Source: Pseudothermotoga hypogea DSM 11164 = NBRC 106472 (lineage in GTDB: Bacteria; Thermotogota; Thermotogae; Thermotogales; DSM-5069). Taken from it: 64,000 nucleotides of DNA. Positions within the stretch are counted from its first letter, which is position 1. Each line of letters opens with the position of its first letter. The DNA lies in the NCBI RefSeq assembly GCF_000816145.1, contig NZ_CP007141.1:1674001-1738000 (forward strand), read 5' to 3'. A program made the position numbers and the translations under genes. Positions 46,320 through 55,038 of this stretch are shown in pieces. The notes beneath the pieces were generated by a model, which was given only the letters and a program-made list of their open reading frames with translations, was not told where the DNA came from and ran no database searches.

Positions 46320-47216
46320 ATGGAGGAAAGTGGCATGTTCGTGGGAGTTGGAACTGCTATCGTGACGCCGTTCAAGGGCGGAGAGGTGGATCACGAGAGC
46401 TACAAAAAGCTCGTTGAGTGGCAACTCGACAGTGGCGTCAAAGCAATTGTGGTTGCAGGAACGACGGGAGAGGGAGCGACACTGAGAATTGACGAAAGGG
46501 AACGTTTGGTCTCCGTCACCAAGGAAATCTGTGAAAAAAGAGCTCAGGTGATAGTTGGGACCGGTACCAACGACACGCGCAAAACTCTCGAGCTTTCCCT
46601 GAGTGCTGTTAAGAATGGCGCGGATGCTGTACTCGTAGTGACACCTTATTACAACAAACCCACCCAAGAAGGTTTGTACGCTCATTACAGGTACCTTTCG
46701 GAGAGAATTGACATACCCATAATTATCTACAACGTTCCATCGCGTACCAGTGTAAATATAGCCCCAGAGACCGTGGCTAGACTTGCGAACGACTGCAAAA
46801 ACATACGCGCCATAAAAGAGGCCAATCAAGACATTTCTCAATCCGATGAGATCTTGAAACTGACGCGTAATATGGATTTCTACGTATACTCCGGAAACGA
46901 TGACAGAACCTTTCACATGCTTTGTGCCGGTGCGAAGGGTGTTATATCCGTGGCGTCGAACGTGATCCCACACCGTATGGTCGAGATGGTTAACGCGATT
47001 TTTGAGGGAAACCTGAGGAAAGCAAGGGAACTGCATTTCAAATACCTTGAGTTGTTCAAGTCCTTGTTCGTCGAGACTAACCCCATGCCGGTGAAGGCTG
47101 CACTTCACCTGATGGGTCGCATCGAGAACGAATTTCGTCTGCCTTTGGTACCACCCAAACAATCCACAGTGGACCAATTAAGAAGAACGTTGTTTGAACT
47201 GGAGGTGGTCAAATGA
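46320..47216 (+). CDS. dapA: 4-hydroxy-tetrahydrodipicolinate synthase (DapA)
   Basis: A 298-residue TIM-barrel aldolase condensing pyruvate and aspartate semialdehyde, the first step specific to diaminopimelate and lysine. Blocks are VAGTTGEGATLRIDERERL, VTPYYNKPTQEGLYAHYRYL, IIYNVPSRTSVNI (with Tyr) and IRAIKEANQD, where Lys forms the Schiff base. AAGGAGGGG precedes ATG 46320. It is expressed behind the leader-peptide attenuator. Confidence 0.96.
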   Translation: MEESGMFVGVGTAIVTPFKGGEVDHESYKKLVEWQLDSGVKAIVVAGTTGEGATLRIDERERLVSVTKEICEKRAQVIVGTGTNDTRKTLELSLSAVKNGADAVLVVTPYYNKPTQEGLYAHYRYLSERIDIPIIIYNVPSRTSVNIAPETVARLANDCKNIRAIKEANQDISQSDEILKLTRNMDFYVYSGNDDRTFHMLCAGAKGVISVASNVIPHRMVEMVNAIFEGNLRKARELHFKYLELFKSLFVETNPMPVKAALHLMGRIENEFRLPLVPPKQSTVDQLRRTLFELEVVK

Positions 47217-47911
47217 GTGGTTTGAAGTACGGAATCGTTGGGTCCAAAGGTAAGATGGGCAGAGAGATCATGGAATATTTCTCGTCATTTGGCGACGAAT
47301 GCGTCGTTGAAAAGGATGTTGACCATTTCGTAGAACGGGATGTCCCACAGTTGATCATTGATTTTTCCTCACCGCAAGGCTTGAAAGAGAGTGTCGAGCT
47401 GTGCAGAAAGTACAACTGTGGCCTGATCGTCGGAACAACAGGTTTAACCGATGAATCTTTCAGGTTGTTGGGGGAACTTTCGAAAACGTTGCCAGTGGTT
47501 CAGAGTTACAATTTTTCGAGTGGTATGAGCATCATGAAGGAGATCTTGAAGGCCTTCCGCGAACAATTCAAGGATTGGGATTGTGCAATGATAGAAATAC
47601 ACCACAGTCAAAAAAAGGACGCACCTTCTGGCACCGCTAAGATGCTCAAGGAGGTTATTCAAAGAGATTTATCGATCAGTTCCATCAGGGTTGGTGGAAT
47701 CTTCGGTGAACATACGGTGATCTTTTCAAATGCCGGCGAGGTGGTTGAGATAAGCCACAGGGCACTTTCCAGAAGGGCGTTTTCAATCGGGGTTCGGCGA
47801 GCGGCGCTCTTTCTTTTAACAAAAGAAAAAGGTTTCTTCACTTACGAAGATGTTTTGAAGGGGGTCGATAAAGCCGCAGAAGAATTACGTGGAATTTCCG
47901 AGTTGCTATGA
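47213..47911 (+). CDS. dapB: 4-hydroxy-tetrahydrodipicolinate reductase (DapB)
   Basis: A 232-residue NAD(P)H-dependent reductase for the step after DapA. The nucleotide loop is GIVGSKGKMGREIMEYF. The substrate site is EIHHSQKKDAPSGTAK, with the catalytic His and Lys. VGTTGLTDESF and YNFSSGMSI are further family blocks. ATG 47213 overlaps the dapA stop. No lysA or other dap genes follow; the next 137 bp hold no clear feature apart from the convergent end of the permease gene. Confidence 0.95.
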   Translation: MSGLKYGIVGSKGKMGREIMEYFSSFGDECVVEKDVDHFVERDVPQLIIDFSSPQGLKESVELCRKYNCGLIVGTTGLTDESFRLLGELSKTLPVVQSYNFSSGMSIMKEILKAFREQFKDWDCAMIEIHHSQKKDAPSGTAKMLKEVIQRDLSISSIRVGGIFGEHTVIFSNAGEVVEISHRALSRRAFSIGVRRAALFLLTKEKGFFTYEDVLKGVDKAAEELRGISELL

Positions 47912-48048
47912 AAGAGGATGATGTACCAGGCGTTTACCTTACAATCTTTTCAAGCTCTTCGACTTCCATATTAGAAGACTTTTCATTGCGATCTCATCGA
48001 CCATTTATACAATTTGAAGCATGTATTTTCGCGGGACATGGGCTTGGT

Positions 48049-48882
48049 CTAAGCCTTGAGTCCCGTCAATGTGATTCCTTTTATGAGAAATCTCTGTCCG
48101 ATCAAGAACGCCACTATCGATGGGAGGACGCCTATCACGGCTGCCGCCATGAGCAAGTTCCATGTCGTACCATACATTCCTTGAAAACTCGCAAGCCCTA
48201 TGGTTACCGTCTTCATCGAGTCCTTGCTCACAACGACTAACGGCCAGAGCAAGTTGTTCCACTGAAAGACAAATGTGAAAACCGCCAGTGTGGAGAGAGC
48301 GGGAACAGACAAAGGCAGAATTATCCTCGAGTAGATGTAGAATCTCGAAGCTCCGTCTATGCGTGCTGCGTCTTCATAATCTTTGGGTATCGTCATGAAG
48401 AACTGTCTGAGCAGAAAGACTCCGAAGGCTGTGAACACATTAGGGAGGATCAAACCCGTGTAGGTATCAGTGAGACGGAGTAGTTTGATCAATATGAAAT
48501 TTGGTATCATCGTGACTTGACCCGGGACCATGAGCGTAGCCAAGTACAGCAAGAACAGTTTGTCCCTACCAGGAAAGTTCAATCTGGCAAATGCGAATGC
48601 GCTCAGCGAAGCAACCAGCAAATGTAACAACGTGATGGACCCGGAAACTATGACACTGTTCAGCAGATACCTGCCAAAGGGTACCACAGACCAGATGCGT
48701 GCGTAGTTCTCCCAGTGAGGTTGTCTTGGAATCCACTTTGGTGGATACTCGAACACCTCTCCCAAACTCTTCAGCGATGTTGAGAACATCCAGAAGAAGG
48801 GCACGAGCATGACGACAGCTACTATCACCATCAAACAGAACAAAGACCAGTTCAAAACCTTTTCTTTGACCTTCATCCTCAT
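48049..48882 (-). CDS. Sugar ABC transporter permease, MalG type
   Basis: A 277-residue six-helix permease. The EAA loop is EDAARIDGASRFYIYSRIIL, and the C-terminus GQRFLIKGITLTGLKA is the MalG-type ending. ATG 48882 overlaps the stop of the partner permease. The open frame continues to 49299 but within that partner gene. It forms the channel of a carbohydrate importer whose binding protein has been lost here. Confidence 0.92.
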   Translation of the reverse strand: MRMKVKEKVLNWSLFCLMVIVAVVMLVPFFWMFSTSLKSLGEVFEYPPKWIPRQPHWENYARIWSVVPFGRYLLNSVIVSGSITLLHLLVASLSAFAFARLNFPGRDKLFLLYLATLMVPGQVTMIPNFILIKLLRLTDTYTGLILPNVFTAFGVFLLRQFFMTIPKDYEDAARIDGASRFYIYSRIILPLSVPALSTLAVFTFVFQWNNLLWPLVVVSKDSMKTVTIGLASFQGMYGTTWNLLMAAAVIGVLPSIVAFLIGQRFLIKGITLTGLKA

Positions 48883-49760
48883 TCGTAGTACACCCACTTT
48901 CTTTGGTACCTGAACTGAACGAACGTCGCGATGAATATTATGCCGAACAGCACCCAAGCTATCGCAGCTGCGTAGCCCATCCTGAACCACTGAAAGGCAT
49001 TGTTGTATATGTAGTACACGATGGTATTGGTAGCGTTCCCAGGCCCTCCCCCAGTTAAGACATAGGCTTGATCGAACACTTGGAACGAAGAGATCACGTT
49101 TATGACGATAACAAAGAAAGTCGTTGGTGAAAGCAGTGGCATCGTTATGTGAACGAAGGTTTTCCAAGCGTTTGCGCCGTCGAGTCTTGCGGCTTCGTAC
49201 ACGGTCGTCGGTATACTTTGTAGGCCCGCCATGAACATGACAGTTGAGAATCCCACGTCCTTCCAAACACTGAGAATCACGATCGCAACGAGCGCCCACT
49301 TGGGATCAGAAAGCCATCTGGGCAAGTTTGAAACACCGATTTGGTAGAGAAAATCGTTCAGCAAACCAAAGTCAGCGTTGAAGATCCATCTCCAAACCAT
49401 CGCTGCTGCCACCGTTGGAATTATCACTGGAAGGAAGATCGCGGCTCTGAAGAACGTACGACCTGGGATGTTACGAACCAAGATGAGTGCGAAGATCAAA
49501 CCGAGCAAGACTCGTGTGGGGACGGTGCCAAGCACGAACCAGAGAGTGTTTCTGAAAACCAGATGGAAGGTTTTGTCCTCGAGGAACAATTTAGTGAAAT
49601 TCCTCAGGCCAAGGAACGTTGGTTTGGTCAGCATGTCCCACTCGAAGAAACTCAGAACGGAAGAGAACACGACTGCACCGAAGACGAATATCGCAAAGCC
49701 CACGAATCCAGGAAGTAAGAACAACCACGCGGCCAAGGTTTCTTTTCTTCTCAAAGTCAT
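48879..49760 (-). CDS. Sugar ABC transporter permease, MalF type
   Basis: A 293-residue six-helix permease. The EAA loop is YEAARLDGANAWKTFVHITM, and FQVFDQAYVLTGGGPGNATN is the family block before the last helices. GGAATG precedes ATG 49760. No MalK-type ATPase is encoded nearby, which is common in Thermotogota, where one ATPase can serve several importers. Confidence 0.92.
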   Translation of the reverse strand: MTLRRKETLAAWLFLLPGFVGFAIFVFGAVVFSSVLSFFEWDMLTKPTFLGLRNFTKLFLEDKTFHLVFRNTLWFVLGTVPTRVLLGLIFALILVRNIPGRTFFRAAIFLPVIIPTVAAAMVWRWIFNADFGLLNDFLYQIGVSNLPRWLSDPKWALVAIVILSVWKDVGFSTVMFMAGLQSIPTTVYEAARLDGANAWKTFVHITMPLLSPTTFFVIVINVISSFQVFDQAYVLTGGGPGNATNTIVYYIYNNAFQWFRMGYAAAIAWVLFGIIFIATFVQFRYQRKWVYYE

Positions 49761-49766
49761 TGTTTT

Positions 49767-50588
49767 TCATTCCTCCAAACCAAAGACATTTGCAGCGTTG
49801 CCGTACATGATCGAGTCTATCTCCTCGTGTGTCAGACCCATTCCCCTCAGCGCATCGTACCAGCATATGATTTCTCTCGGCATTTTTTCAACGCTGCTAT
49901 CAGTTCCAAAGAGCACTTTTTTCACTGAGATTTCCCTCTTTATGTACTTCCCTTCAATGATGTGCCTTCTGACCACCTCACCACCGGAGATGTCGAAGTA
50001 CACATTTCGGCGCCATCGTGCAACTGCGCAAGACACAAGGTACTCCGGCCAACCGAGATGAGCTCCTATGATCTTCAACTTTGGGAAGGTGTTAGCGATG
50101 GTGTCGAGGAACAACGATCTCATTCTCGCAGATGACTTACCTCTCAACATCTTCGAGGAGGCATCTTCTCTGCCAGGAAATGCGCTCGATTCGTTCAGTA
50201 AATAATCCACGGGTCCACCTATCACACCCGTGTGAAACAGAACAACCATGTTGTTTTCCTCTGCTCTTTCGTAGAAAGGAAAGTACGAAGGATCGTCGTA
50301 GTCTTTCCGTGTCAATATCACCTTCAGACCAGCGAAGCCTCTCTTATTGTACTCGTCAACCACTTCAGGTTCATCGGCATCGAGATCGACTCTGGCCAAA
50401 CCCACAAACACGTCGGGATATTCCCTGAACGCCTTTTCAACCAAGTGGTTAGCCCCGAGATTGCCAATGAGTGCGATCTTTCGTACGTTGAATTCCTCAG
50501 CGTAGCGTAGTAACTGTTCCACTCTGTCAGAGTAAAGCCTCTCGTCCTCAACGAAGTGCACGTGCACATCGAAAACGCGTGGAATCAC
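49767..50588 (-). CDS. Amidohydrolase family (PF04909-type) metal-dependent hydrolase
   Basis: A 273-residue TIM-barrel protein. Metal ligands are the DVHVH motif at residues 8-12, His in VVLFHTGVIGG, His in IIGAHLGWPE and Asp in VLFGTDSS. Family members include decarboxylases and lactonases. Its place between sugar transporter genes suggests a role on an imported sugar acid or lactone, unproven. The start is GTG 50588 with AAAGGAG upstream. Confidence 0.88.
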   Translation of the reverse strand: MIPRVFDVHVHFVEDERLYSDRVEQLLRYAEEFNVRKIALIGNLGANHLVEKAFREYPDVFVGLARVDLDADEPEVVDEYNKRGFAGLKVILTRKDYDDPSYFPFYERAEENNMVVLFHTGVIGGPVDYLLNESSAFPGREDASSKMLRGKSSARMRSLFLDTIANTFPKLKIIGAHLGWPEYLVSCAVARWRRNVYFDISGGEVVRRHIIEGKYIKREISVKKVLFGTDSSVEKMPREIICWYDALRGMGLTHEEIDSIMYGNAANVFGLEE

Positions 50589-50600
50589 AGCATCATCTCC

Positions 50601-50628
50601 TTTAAAAGCGCGGCGCTGAGCGCCGCGC
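50601..50628 (-). terminator. Intercistronic hairpin after the binding-protein remnant
   Basis: GCGCGGCGC (50608-50616) pairs with GCGCCGCGC (50620-50628) around TGA. On the minus strand it is followed by TTTTAAA. Hairpins here usually stabilise the abundant binding-protein mRNA or cause partial termination before the next genes. With the upstream gene destroyed it is a relic. Confidence 0.6.
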
Positions 50629-50633
50629 CAAGC

Positions 50634-50732
50634 TCACCAAGTTCCAAATTTCTTTATCATCTTGTTGACTTCCTCGGTCACGTACTCCAGCACTTCCACA
50701 GCCGACTTTTGTCCCGTCCAGACGTAGTCAAT
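50634..50732 (-). pseudogene. 3' remnant of a sugar-binding protein gene
   Basis: The minus strand encodes about 32 residues, ending VTEEVNKMIKKFGTW, with the preceding IDYVWTGQKSAVEVLEYV. This is the C-terminal pattern of family 1 solute-binding proteins (xGQKS-ex-l---xxe-n). It ends 45 bp before the amidohydrolase gene, exactly where the binding-protein gene of a MalF/MalG operon is expected. Upstream the frame runs into sequence from a different gene on the other strand, so the first roughly 90 percent of the gene is missing. Confidence 0.75.
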
Positions 50733-50912
50733 TTTGTTGTGGGTGGGACAGCCTTCGATATCAACGAGAGATTACTCTCGAAAGTGGAGGCTGAAGTTAA
50801 ACAGCACTTCTATGGCTTCGATGTCGAAGTCAGAAAGTCCAAGAAGGATCCTGACGCCATGTTAACGGGCGCCATGGAGTACCTGATAGAGACCGTTCTC
50901 ACGAACCTGTGA
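50733..50912 (+). pseudogene. 3' remnant of a ROK family regulator/kinase gene
   Basis: The plus strand encodes about 59 residues ending at TGA 50910-50912. They match the end of ROK proteins: FVVGGTAFDINERLLSKVEA (the IVLGGG block and following helix), a middle VEVRKSKKDPDAM, and LTGAMEYLIETVL (the GAAxxA block). An open frame extends upstream to 50556, but by chance, through the antisense of the binding-protein remnant and hairpin. ROK repressors are often divergently transcribed next to sugar ABC operons, as the geometry here suggests. Confidence 0.7.
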
Positions 50913-51635
50913 TCAATCGACGTCGAGGAACTTTTTGAAAACGGCCACAACCTCGTGGAACTTTTCGTCTCTCAACCACTCTGTCCAGCCGTTTTTACGG
51001 TAGATGTCTTCGACGAGCCACGGATAGTTTAACCTGTCCACAAAGATCCTTCCAACGTGCTTCGATAACAGTCTTGCCAGTCTTTCTGGGTTCATGGGCA
51101 GCACGGGTCCGACAAAGGCAGATACATCAACGTTGGATTCTCGAAGCTTTCTTATTGTTTCGATGCGTTCGTCTATGGGTGCAGCGTTTGGTTCCAAAAT
51201 TCTTCTCACCAGCTCGTCATCCGTAGTGATGGTTATGGTGACACTCACGTCTTTGTTTTGAAGTATGTCAAGATCTCTCAGAATCAGGCTCGACTTTGTG
51301 AGAATATGCACACTTCTGAATCGGCCCAGAGCGATTTTCAGCAGTGTCCTCGTCAGCTGATACTTCTTCTCAATCGGCTGATACGGATCGCAAATGCTCG
51401 AAAACAGTATGCTCCCCTTCAGCTTGTACAATTCACGCTCGAATATTTCAGGCGCATTCGTTTTGACGAAGACATCCCTTCCCCAAACACCGGCCGTGTT
51501 CTTGAAAGGACCTATGAACTGCGCATAACAGTACCTGCAACCGTGTCCACAACCGATGTAGGGGTTGACAACGTATCTGGCTATGGGAATTTTCGTTTTT
51601 GTTACCAGTTTCTGGACCAACACTTCGCGCACCAT
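50913..51635 (-). CDS. Radical SAM protein, spore photoproduct lyase-like family
   Basis: A 240-residue radical SAM enzyme. The [4Fe-4S] motif is NPYIGCGHGCRYCYAQFIGP (C-x3-C-x2-C). Downstream are FSSICDPYQPIEKKYQLTR and ILTKSSLILRDLDIL, typical of the SPL-like/Rv2578c group. The substrate is unknown; these proteins are not proven photoproduct lyases. ATG 51635 has only a weak ribosome site (CGGA). The stop abuts the ROK remnant stop. Confidence 0.88.
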   Translation of the reverse strand: MVREVLVQKLVTKTKIPIARYVVNPYIGCGHGCRYCYAQFIGPFKNTAGVWGRDVFVKTNAPEIFERELYKLKGSILFSSICDPYQPIEKKYQLTRTLLKIALGRFRSVHILTKSSLILRDLDILQNKDVSVTITITTDDELVRRILEPNAAPIDERIETIRKLRESNVDVSAFVGPVLPMNPERLARLLSKHVGRIFVDRLNYPWLVEDIYRKNGWTEWLRDEKFHEVVAVFKKFLDVD

Positions 51636-51691
51636 ATCCGATACAATTAAACTACAGAAAGACGGGAAAGAGTTTGTGAAGGGGGAATTGC

Positions 51692-52600
51692 ATGATCGCA
51701 GTCGTTGGGAGCAACAACGTCGATCTCGTTCTCACGGTGGATCATTTCACACAACCTGGGGAAACCCAGAGGTGTCTTTCGTACGAACGTTTTCCGGGTG
51801 GTAAAGGGGCAAACCAGGCTGTAGCTTGTAAGAAGCTCACCGCCGAGGTTTATTTTCTCACGTGTGTTGGCAACGATGGAAACGGTGAATTCTCGTTCGA
51901 AACGCTGACGCGAGCAGGGCTCAGGGATGGCCTGGTACATGTGGAACTTCCAAACGGCTTTGCAATGATTGAGGTGACACGCGATGGTCAAAACAGAATC
52001 ATCATATTCCCAGGTGCCAACGCAGCGATGAATGTGAAACTCGTTCAAAAACATCTGAACGAGCTTCTGAAAGCCGACATTCTCCTGCTTCAAAACGAAA
52101 TACCGTTCGAGGTGAACTTGGAAGTCGCAAGGCGGTTCAAAGAGAAAGGAAAGCTCGTGATCTTCGATCCGGCGCCTGCTACGGGTGTTCAGGATGAGAT
52201 CTACAGCTACGTGGACATAATCACACCGAACGAGTCCGAGGCACACCAACTCACAGGCAAATTCGGCGAATCCGCTGCGCAGGAGTTACTCAAAAGAGGT
52301 TGTGCAAACGTGCTGCTCAAGATGGGTGACAAGGGTTGTTATTTCACAGGAAAACTCGGAACATTCAGAGTAGATGCTTTCAAGGTTAACGCTGTCGACA
52401 GCACCGCAGCGGGTGACGTGTTCAACGCGGCGTTCGCTGTTTGGTTTGAAAGAAGTAAGGACGTGCAGAAATCCTTGATGTTCGCAGCAGCTGCGGCAGC
52501 CATAAGTGTGACGAGATTTGGTGCTCAGAGTTCAATACCAACATTCGAAGAAGTTCTGAACTTCTTGAAGGAAAGAAGGATCGAGGGATTCGATAGATGA
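51692..52600 (+). CDS. rbsK: Ribokinase-like PfkB family sugar kinase
   Basis: A 302-residue cytoplasmic kinase. Motifs are VVGSNNVDLVLTVDHF, FPGGKGANQAVACKKL (PfkB signature 1) and the ATP/anion-hole region NAVDSTAAGDVFNAAFAVWF, with the catalytic Asp in AAGD. These fit ribokinase best. Ribose could come from the nucleoside hydrolase encoded at 55039, which supports this. AGGGGGAATTGC precedes ATG 51692. Confidence 0.85.
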   Translation: MIAVVGSNNVDLVLTVDHFTQPGETQRCLSYERFPGGKGANQAVACKKLTAEVYFLTCVGNDGNGEFSFETLTRAGLRDGLVHVELPNGFAMIEVTRDGQNRIIIFPGANAAMNVKLVQKHLNELLKADILLLQNEIPFEVNLEVARRFKEKGKLVIFDPAPATGVQDEIYSYVDIITPNESEAHQLTGKFGESAAQELLKRGCANVLLKMGDKGCYFTGKLGTFRVDAFKVNAVDSTAAGDVFNAAFAVWFERSKDVQKSLMFAAAAAAISVTRFGAQSSIPTFEEVLNFLKERRIEGFDR

Positions 52601-53292
52601 AGTATGAAATGGTTTATTTCGACCTCGACGGCACATTGTTGGATTTCGCCAAGGCGGAGAGAGAATCCATAGGGGCTGTTCTCGAAGAGTTCGGCATCCC
52701 TTTGAGCAACGATCAGATACAGACCTACGTTGAAATCAACAAGAAGTGGTGGCGATTTTTCTCAGAGGGGAAGGCTTCGAAAGAGAGAATCGTGGTCGCA
52801 AGGTTCGAGGAATTCTTGTCTTGGTTGGGACATCCTGAAATTTCTCCACTCGATGTCTCACGGCGATACTTGGAAAAGTTGTCCAACTGCGCCTACTTTT
52901 TGCCTGGGGCTGAGGAGTTCTTGATGAAGATGAAAGCTCTGAACGTCAGGATGGCCGCACTCACGAATGGTGTTCAGTCAGTGCAGGAAAGAAGGGTGAA
53001 ACTCTTGGGACTCGAACGTTTTTTCGAGTTCATGATAACATCGGAACTTGCCGGAAAACCGAAACCAGACCCGGCGATGTTCCTGCTTGCCGCAAGCAAG
53101 AGCAATGTTCCTCTGACGCGGTCAGTTTACGTTGGCGACGATCCCGTGGTCGACTATCTTGCAGCCAGGAACGCTGGAACGGACTTCGTTCTTCTGGATC
53201 TTGACTCGGTTCACTCCGACTTCGATGGGCGTAGGGTGAGTTCCTACGAGGAACTCTTCAATCTGTTGATCTGTGAATCGATCATTTCGTAG
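52597..53292 (+). CDS. HAD family phosphatase, YjjG/YfnB type
   Basis: A 231-residue HAD hydrolase. Motif I is YFDLDGTLLDF, motif II MAALTNGVQS, the Lys region AGKPKPDPAMF and motif IV YVGDDPVVDYLAARNAG. The cap domain (about residues 15-90) is C1 type. YjjG-like enzymes dephosphorylate nucleotides. ATG 52597 overlaps the kinase stop, and the gene end overlaps the opposite-strand peptidase by 49 bp. Confidence 0.9.
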   Translation: MKYEMVYFDLDGTLLDFAKAERESIGAVLEEFGIPLSNDQIQTYVEINKKWWRFFSEGKASKERIVVARFEEFLSWLGHPEISPLDVSRRYLEKLSNCAYFLPGAEEFLMKMKALNVRMAALTNGVQSVQERRVKLLGLERFFEFMITSELAGKPKPDPAMFLLAASKSNVPLTRSVYVGDDPVVDYLAARNAGTDFVLLDLDSVHSDFDGRRVSSYEELFNLLICESIIS

Positions 53293-54947
53293 AGCCATTT
53301 ACCCAGAGATTCGACCACGGTTTCGCTGAACGGCGAGTCGATGTTTGCGACTTTCAACAACTGTTGGAAAGACAGACTACCACCGAGATCGCAGAGTTTT
53401 GTATAGTCTCGGAGCGTGGAAACTCTGTCTTCAAAGCTGCGTTTGAGCAACTGAAAGGCACAGAACTGGGCGATCACATAGTCTATGTAGTAGAAGGGAC
53501 TTTCATAGATGTGCATCTGTTGTTGCCACAAGCCCCCATTTTCTAAGTAACGGTTTCCATCGTAGTCAATCTCTGGCATGTATTTGGCCTCGATCTGTCT
53601 CCACAGTTTTCTCCTTTCCTCTGGTGTTAGGTTTGGATTCTGGTAAACCACGTGCTGAAACTCGTCGACACAGACACCGTACGCAACAAAGTTCAGAGCT
53701 TTCCATGCGTGCACGAGTTTCGCTTGCTCCGCGCGATCTTTGTAGAAGAGCTCCATCCAGGGCCAGGCGAGGAACTCCATGCCCATGGAATGGACCTCGC
53801 AGGCCTCAGTGGTGGGCCAATAGTACTCGGGGACCTCGAAGTTCCGACTCCTGTATACTTGGAAGGCGTGACCCGCCTCGTGGGTCAACACCTCTACATC
53901 GTGAGAAGTCCCATTGAAGTTCGCAAATATAAACGGAGATTTGTAATCGGGTATGAAGTCGCAGAATCCCCCAGGATATTTGCCCTCCCTACTGTCCAGA
54001 TCCATCAGTTCGTTTGTCAGCATGAAGTTGAAAAACTCCCCCGTTGCATCTGACATCTGCTCGTACATCATTTTCGCTGCCTCGACAAGTTCCGTTCGCG
54101 TACCCGCCGGCCGCGGATCGCCTTCTTTCAAAAGTATAGGCATGTCGTAATACTTGAGTTTTTCTATCTTCAGCATCTCTCTTTGTTTTTCCCTGAGTTT
54201 TTGGAGCAGTGGCACGATTTTCATCTGAACGCCATTTCTGAGCTTCGCCACGTCTTCAACCGTGTAGTCTGACCTTTTCAGTCTCAGATATGCGAGCGGT
54301 ACGAACGATTCAAAGCCAAGTTTTCTTGCCATTTCGTGCCTGATCTTGACTAAGTGATCGTAGATCTCGTCCAGCTGGTCTTGGTTCCTCGCGAAAAACT
54401 CATACCTTGCTTCGCAAGCGCGCCTTCTGGTGTCCCTGTCTGGTGAGAGCTCGTAGGCTCTCAGCTGTGAGAGGGTGAGTTTTCGTCCATCGAACTCGAC
54501 CTGTGCCGAGGAGACAAGGTTGGCGTAACTCGTGCTCAATTTGTTTTCTCTTTCCAGATCTTCGATGATTGTCGGCCTGAACGTCTTGACAGTCATCTCG
54601 GCAACGTTGAAGAGCTGACTTTTGAAAATTTTCTCGAGTTCCTCCTTGAACCGTGATTCCAGCAAAGTCTTGTAGAAATTGAACAGTAGTGCCTCTACAT
54701 GGGGCAGGGCTTCATCGTAGAAGTCTTTCTCCTTCGCGTAGAACTCGTCTCGGGTGTTCATGCAGTAGCGAATGAACGCTAAGCTAAGCGCCGAATGGAA
54801 ATTGTTTCTCAACCTGTTGACAGTTTTCACAGCTTCAACAGCTTGTGAGGGCTTCTGCGCGTCCCTCAGATTCGCTATAGCCTTTTCGAATTCGACCTTC
54901 ATCTTGTCTAAGTTTGGCCTTTCGTAAGGCATCTCAGAGAACTTCAT
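53244..54947 (-). CDS. Oligoendopeptidase, M3B (PepF-like) family
   Basis: A 567-residue zinc oligopeptidase. The zinc motif is LTHEAGHAFQVYRS, with the third ligand Glu in TTEACEVHSMGMEF. The C-terminal YIDYVIAQFCAFQLLKR matches the M3B peptide-binding block. It probably digests oligopeptides in the cytoplasm, feeding the M42 aminopeptidases. GAGGGGTGAGC precedes ATG 54947; GTG 54953 lies in the ribosome site. Confidence 0.94.
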   Translation of the reverse strand: MKFSEMPYERPNLDKMKVEFEKAIANLRDAQKPSQAVEAVKTVNRLRNNFHSALSLAFIRYCMNTRDEFYAKEKDFYDEALPHVEALLFNFYKTLLESRFKEELEKIFKSQLFNVAEMTVKTFRPTIIEDLERENKLSTSYANLVSSAQVEFDGRKLTLSQLRAYELSPDRDTRRRACEARYEFFARNQDQLDEIYDHLVKIRHEMARKLGFESFVPLAYLRLKRSDYTVEDVAKLRNGVQMKIVPLLQKLREKQREMLKIEKLKYYDMPILLKEGDPRPAGTRTELVEAAKMMYEQMSDATGEFFNFMLTNELMDLDSREGKYPGGFCDFIPDYKSPFIFANFNGTSHDVEVLTHEAGHAFQVYRSRNFEVPEYYWPTTEACEVHSMGMEFLAWPWMELFYKDRAEQAKLVHAWKALNFVAYGVCVDEFQHVVYQNPNLTPEERRKLWRQIEAKYMPEIDYDGNRYLENGGLWQQQMHIYESPFYYIDYVIAQFCAFQLLKRSFEDRVSTLRDYTKLCDLGGSLSFQQLLKVANIDSPFSETVVESLGKWLYEMIDSQINRLKSSS

Positions 54948-55038
54948 GCTCACCCCTCCACAGAGTTATCCGTTGTCTTGTACACATTATTATGGTAGCA
55001 TTATGATAGTATTTTTTCAGAAAGCGGAGGTGGAAGCT

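Noticed and set aside
47908-48240. A 110-codon plus-strand frame starting at the dapB stop
   Set aside because: Most of it is antisense to the MalG-type permease gene, and its composition is not protein-like.
50556-50912. Reading the ROK remnant as an intact 117-residue gene
   Set aside because: Its first 59 codons are the antisense of the amidohydrolase start, an RNA hairpin and the binding-protein remnant. Only the last part resembles ROK.
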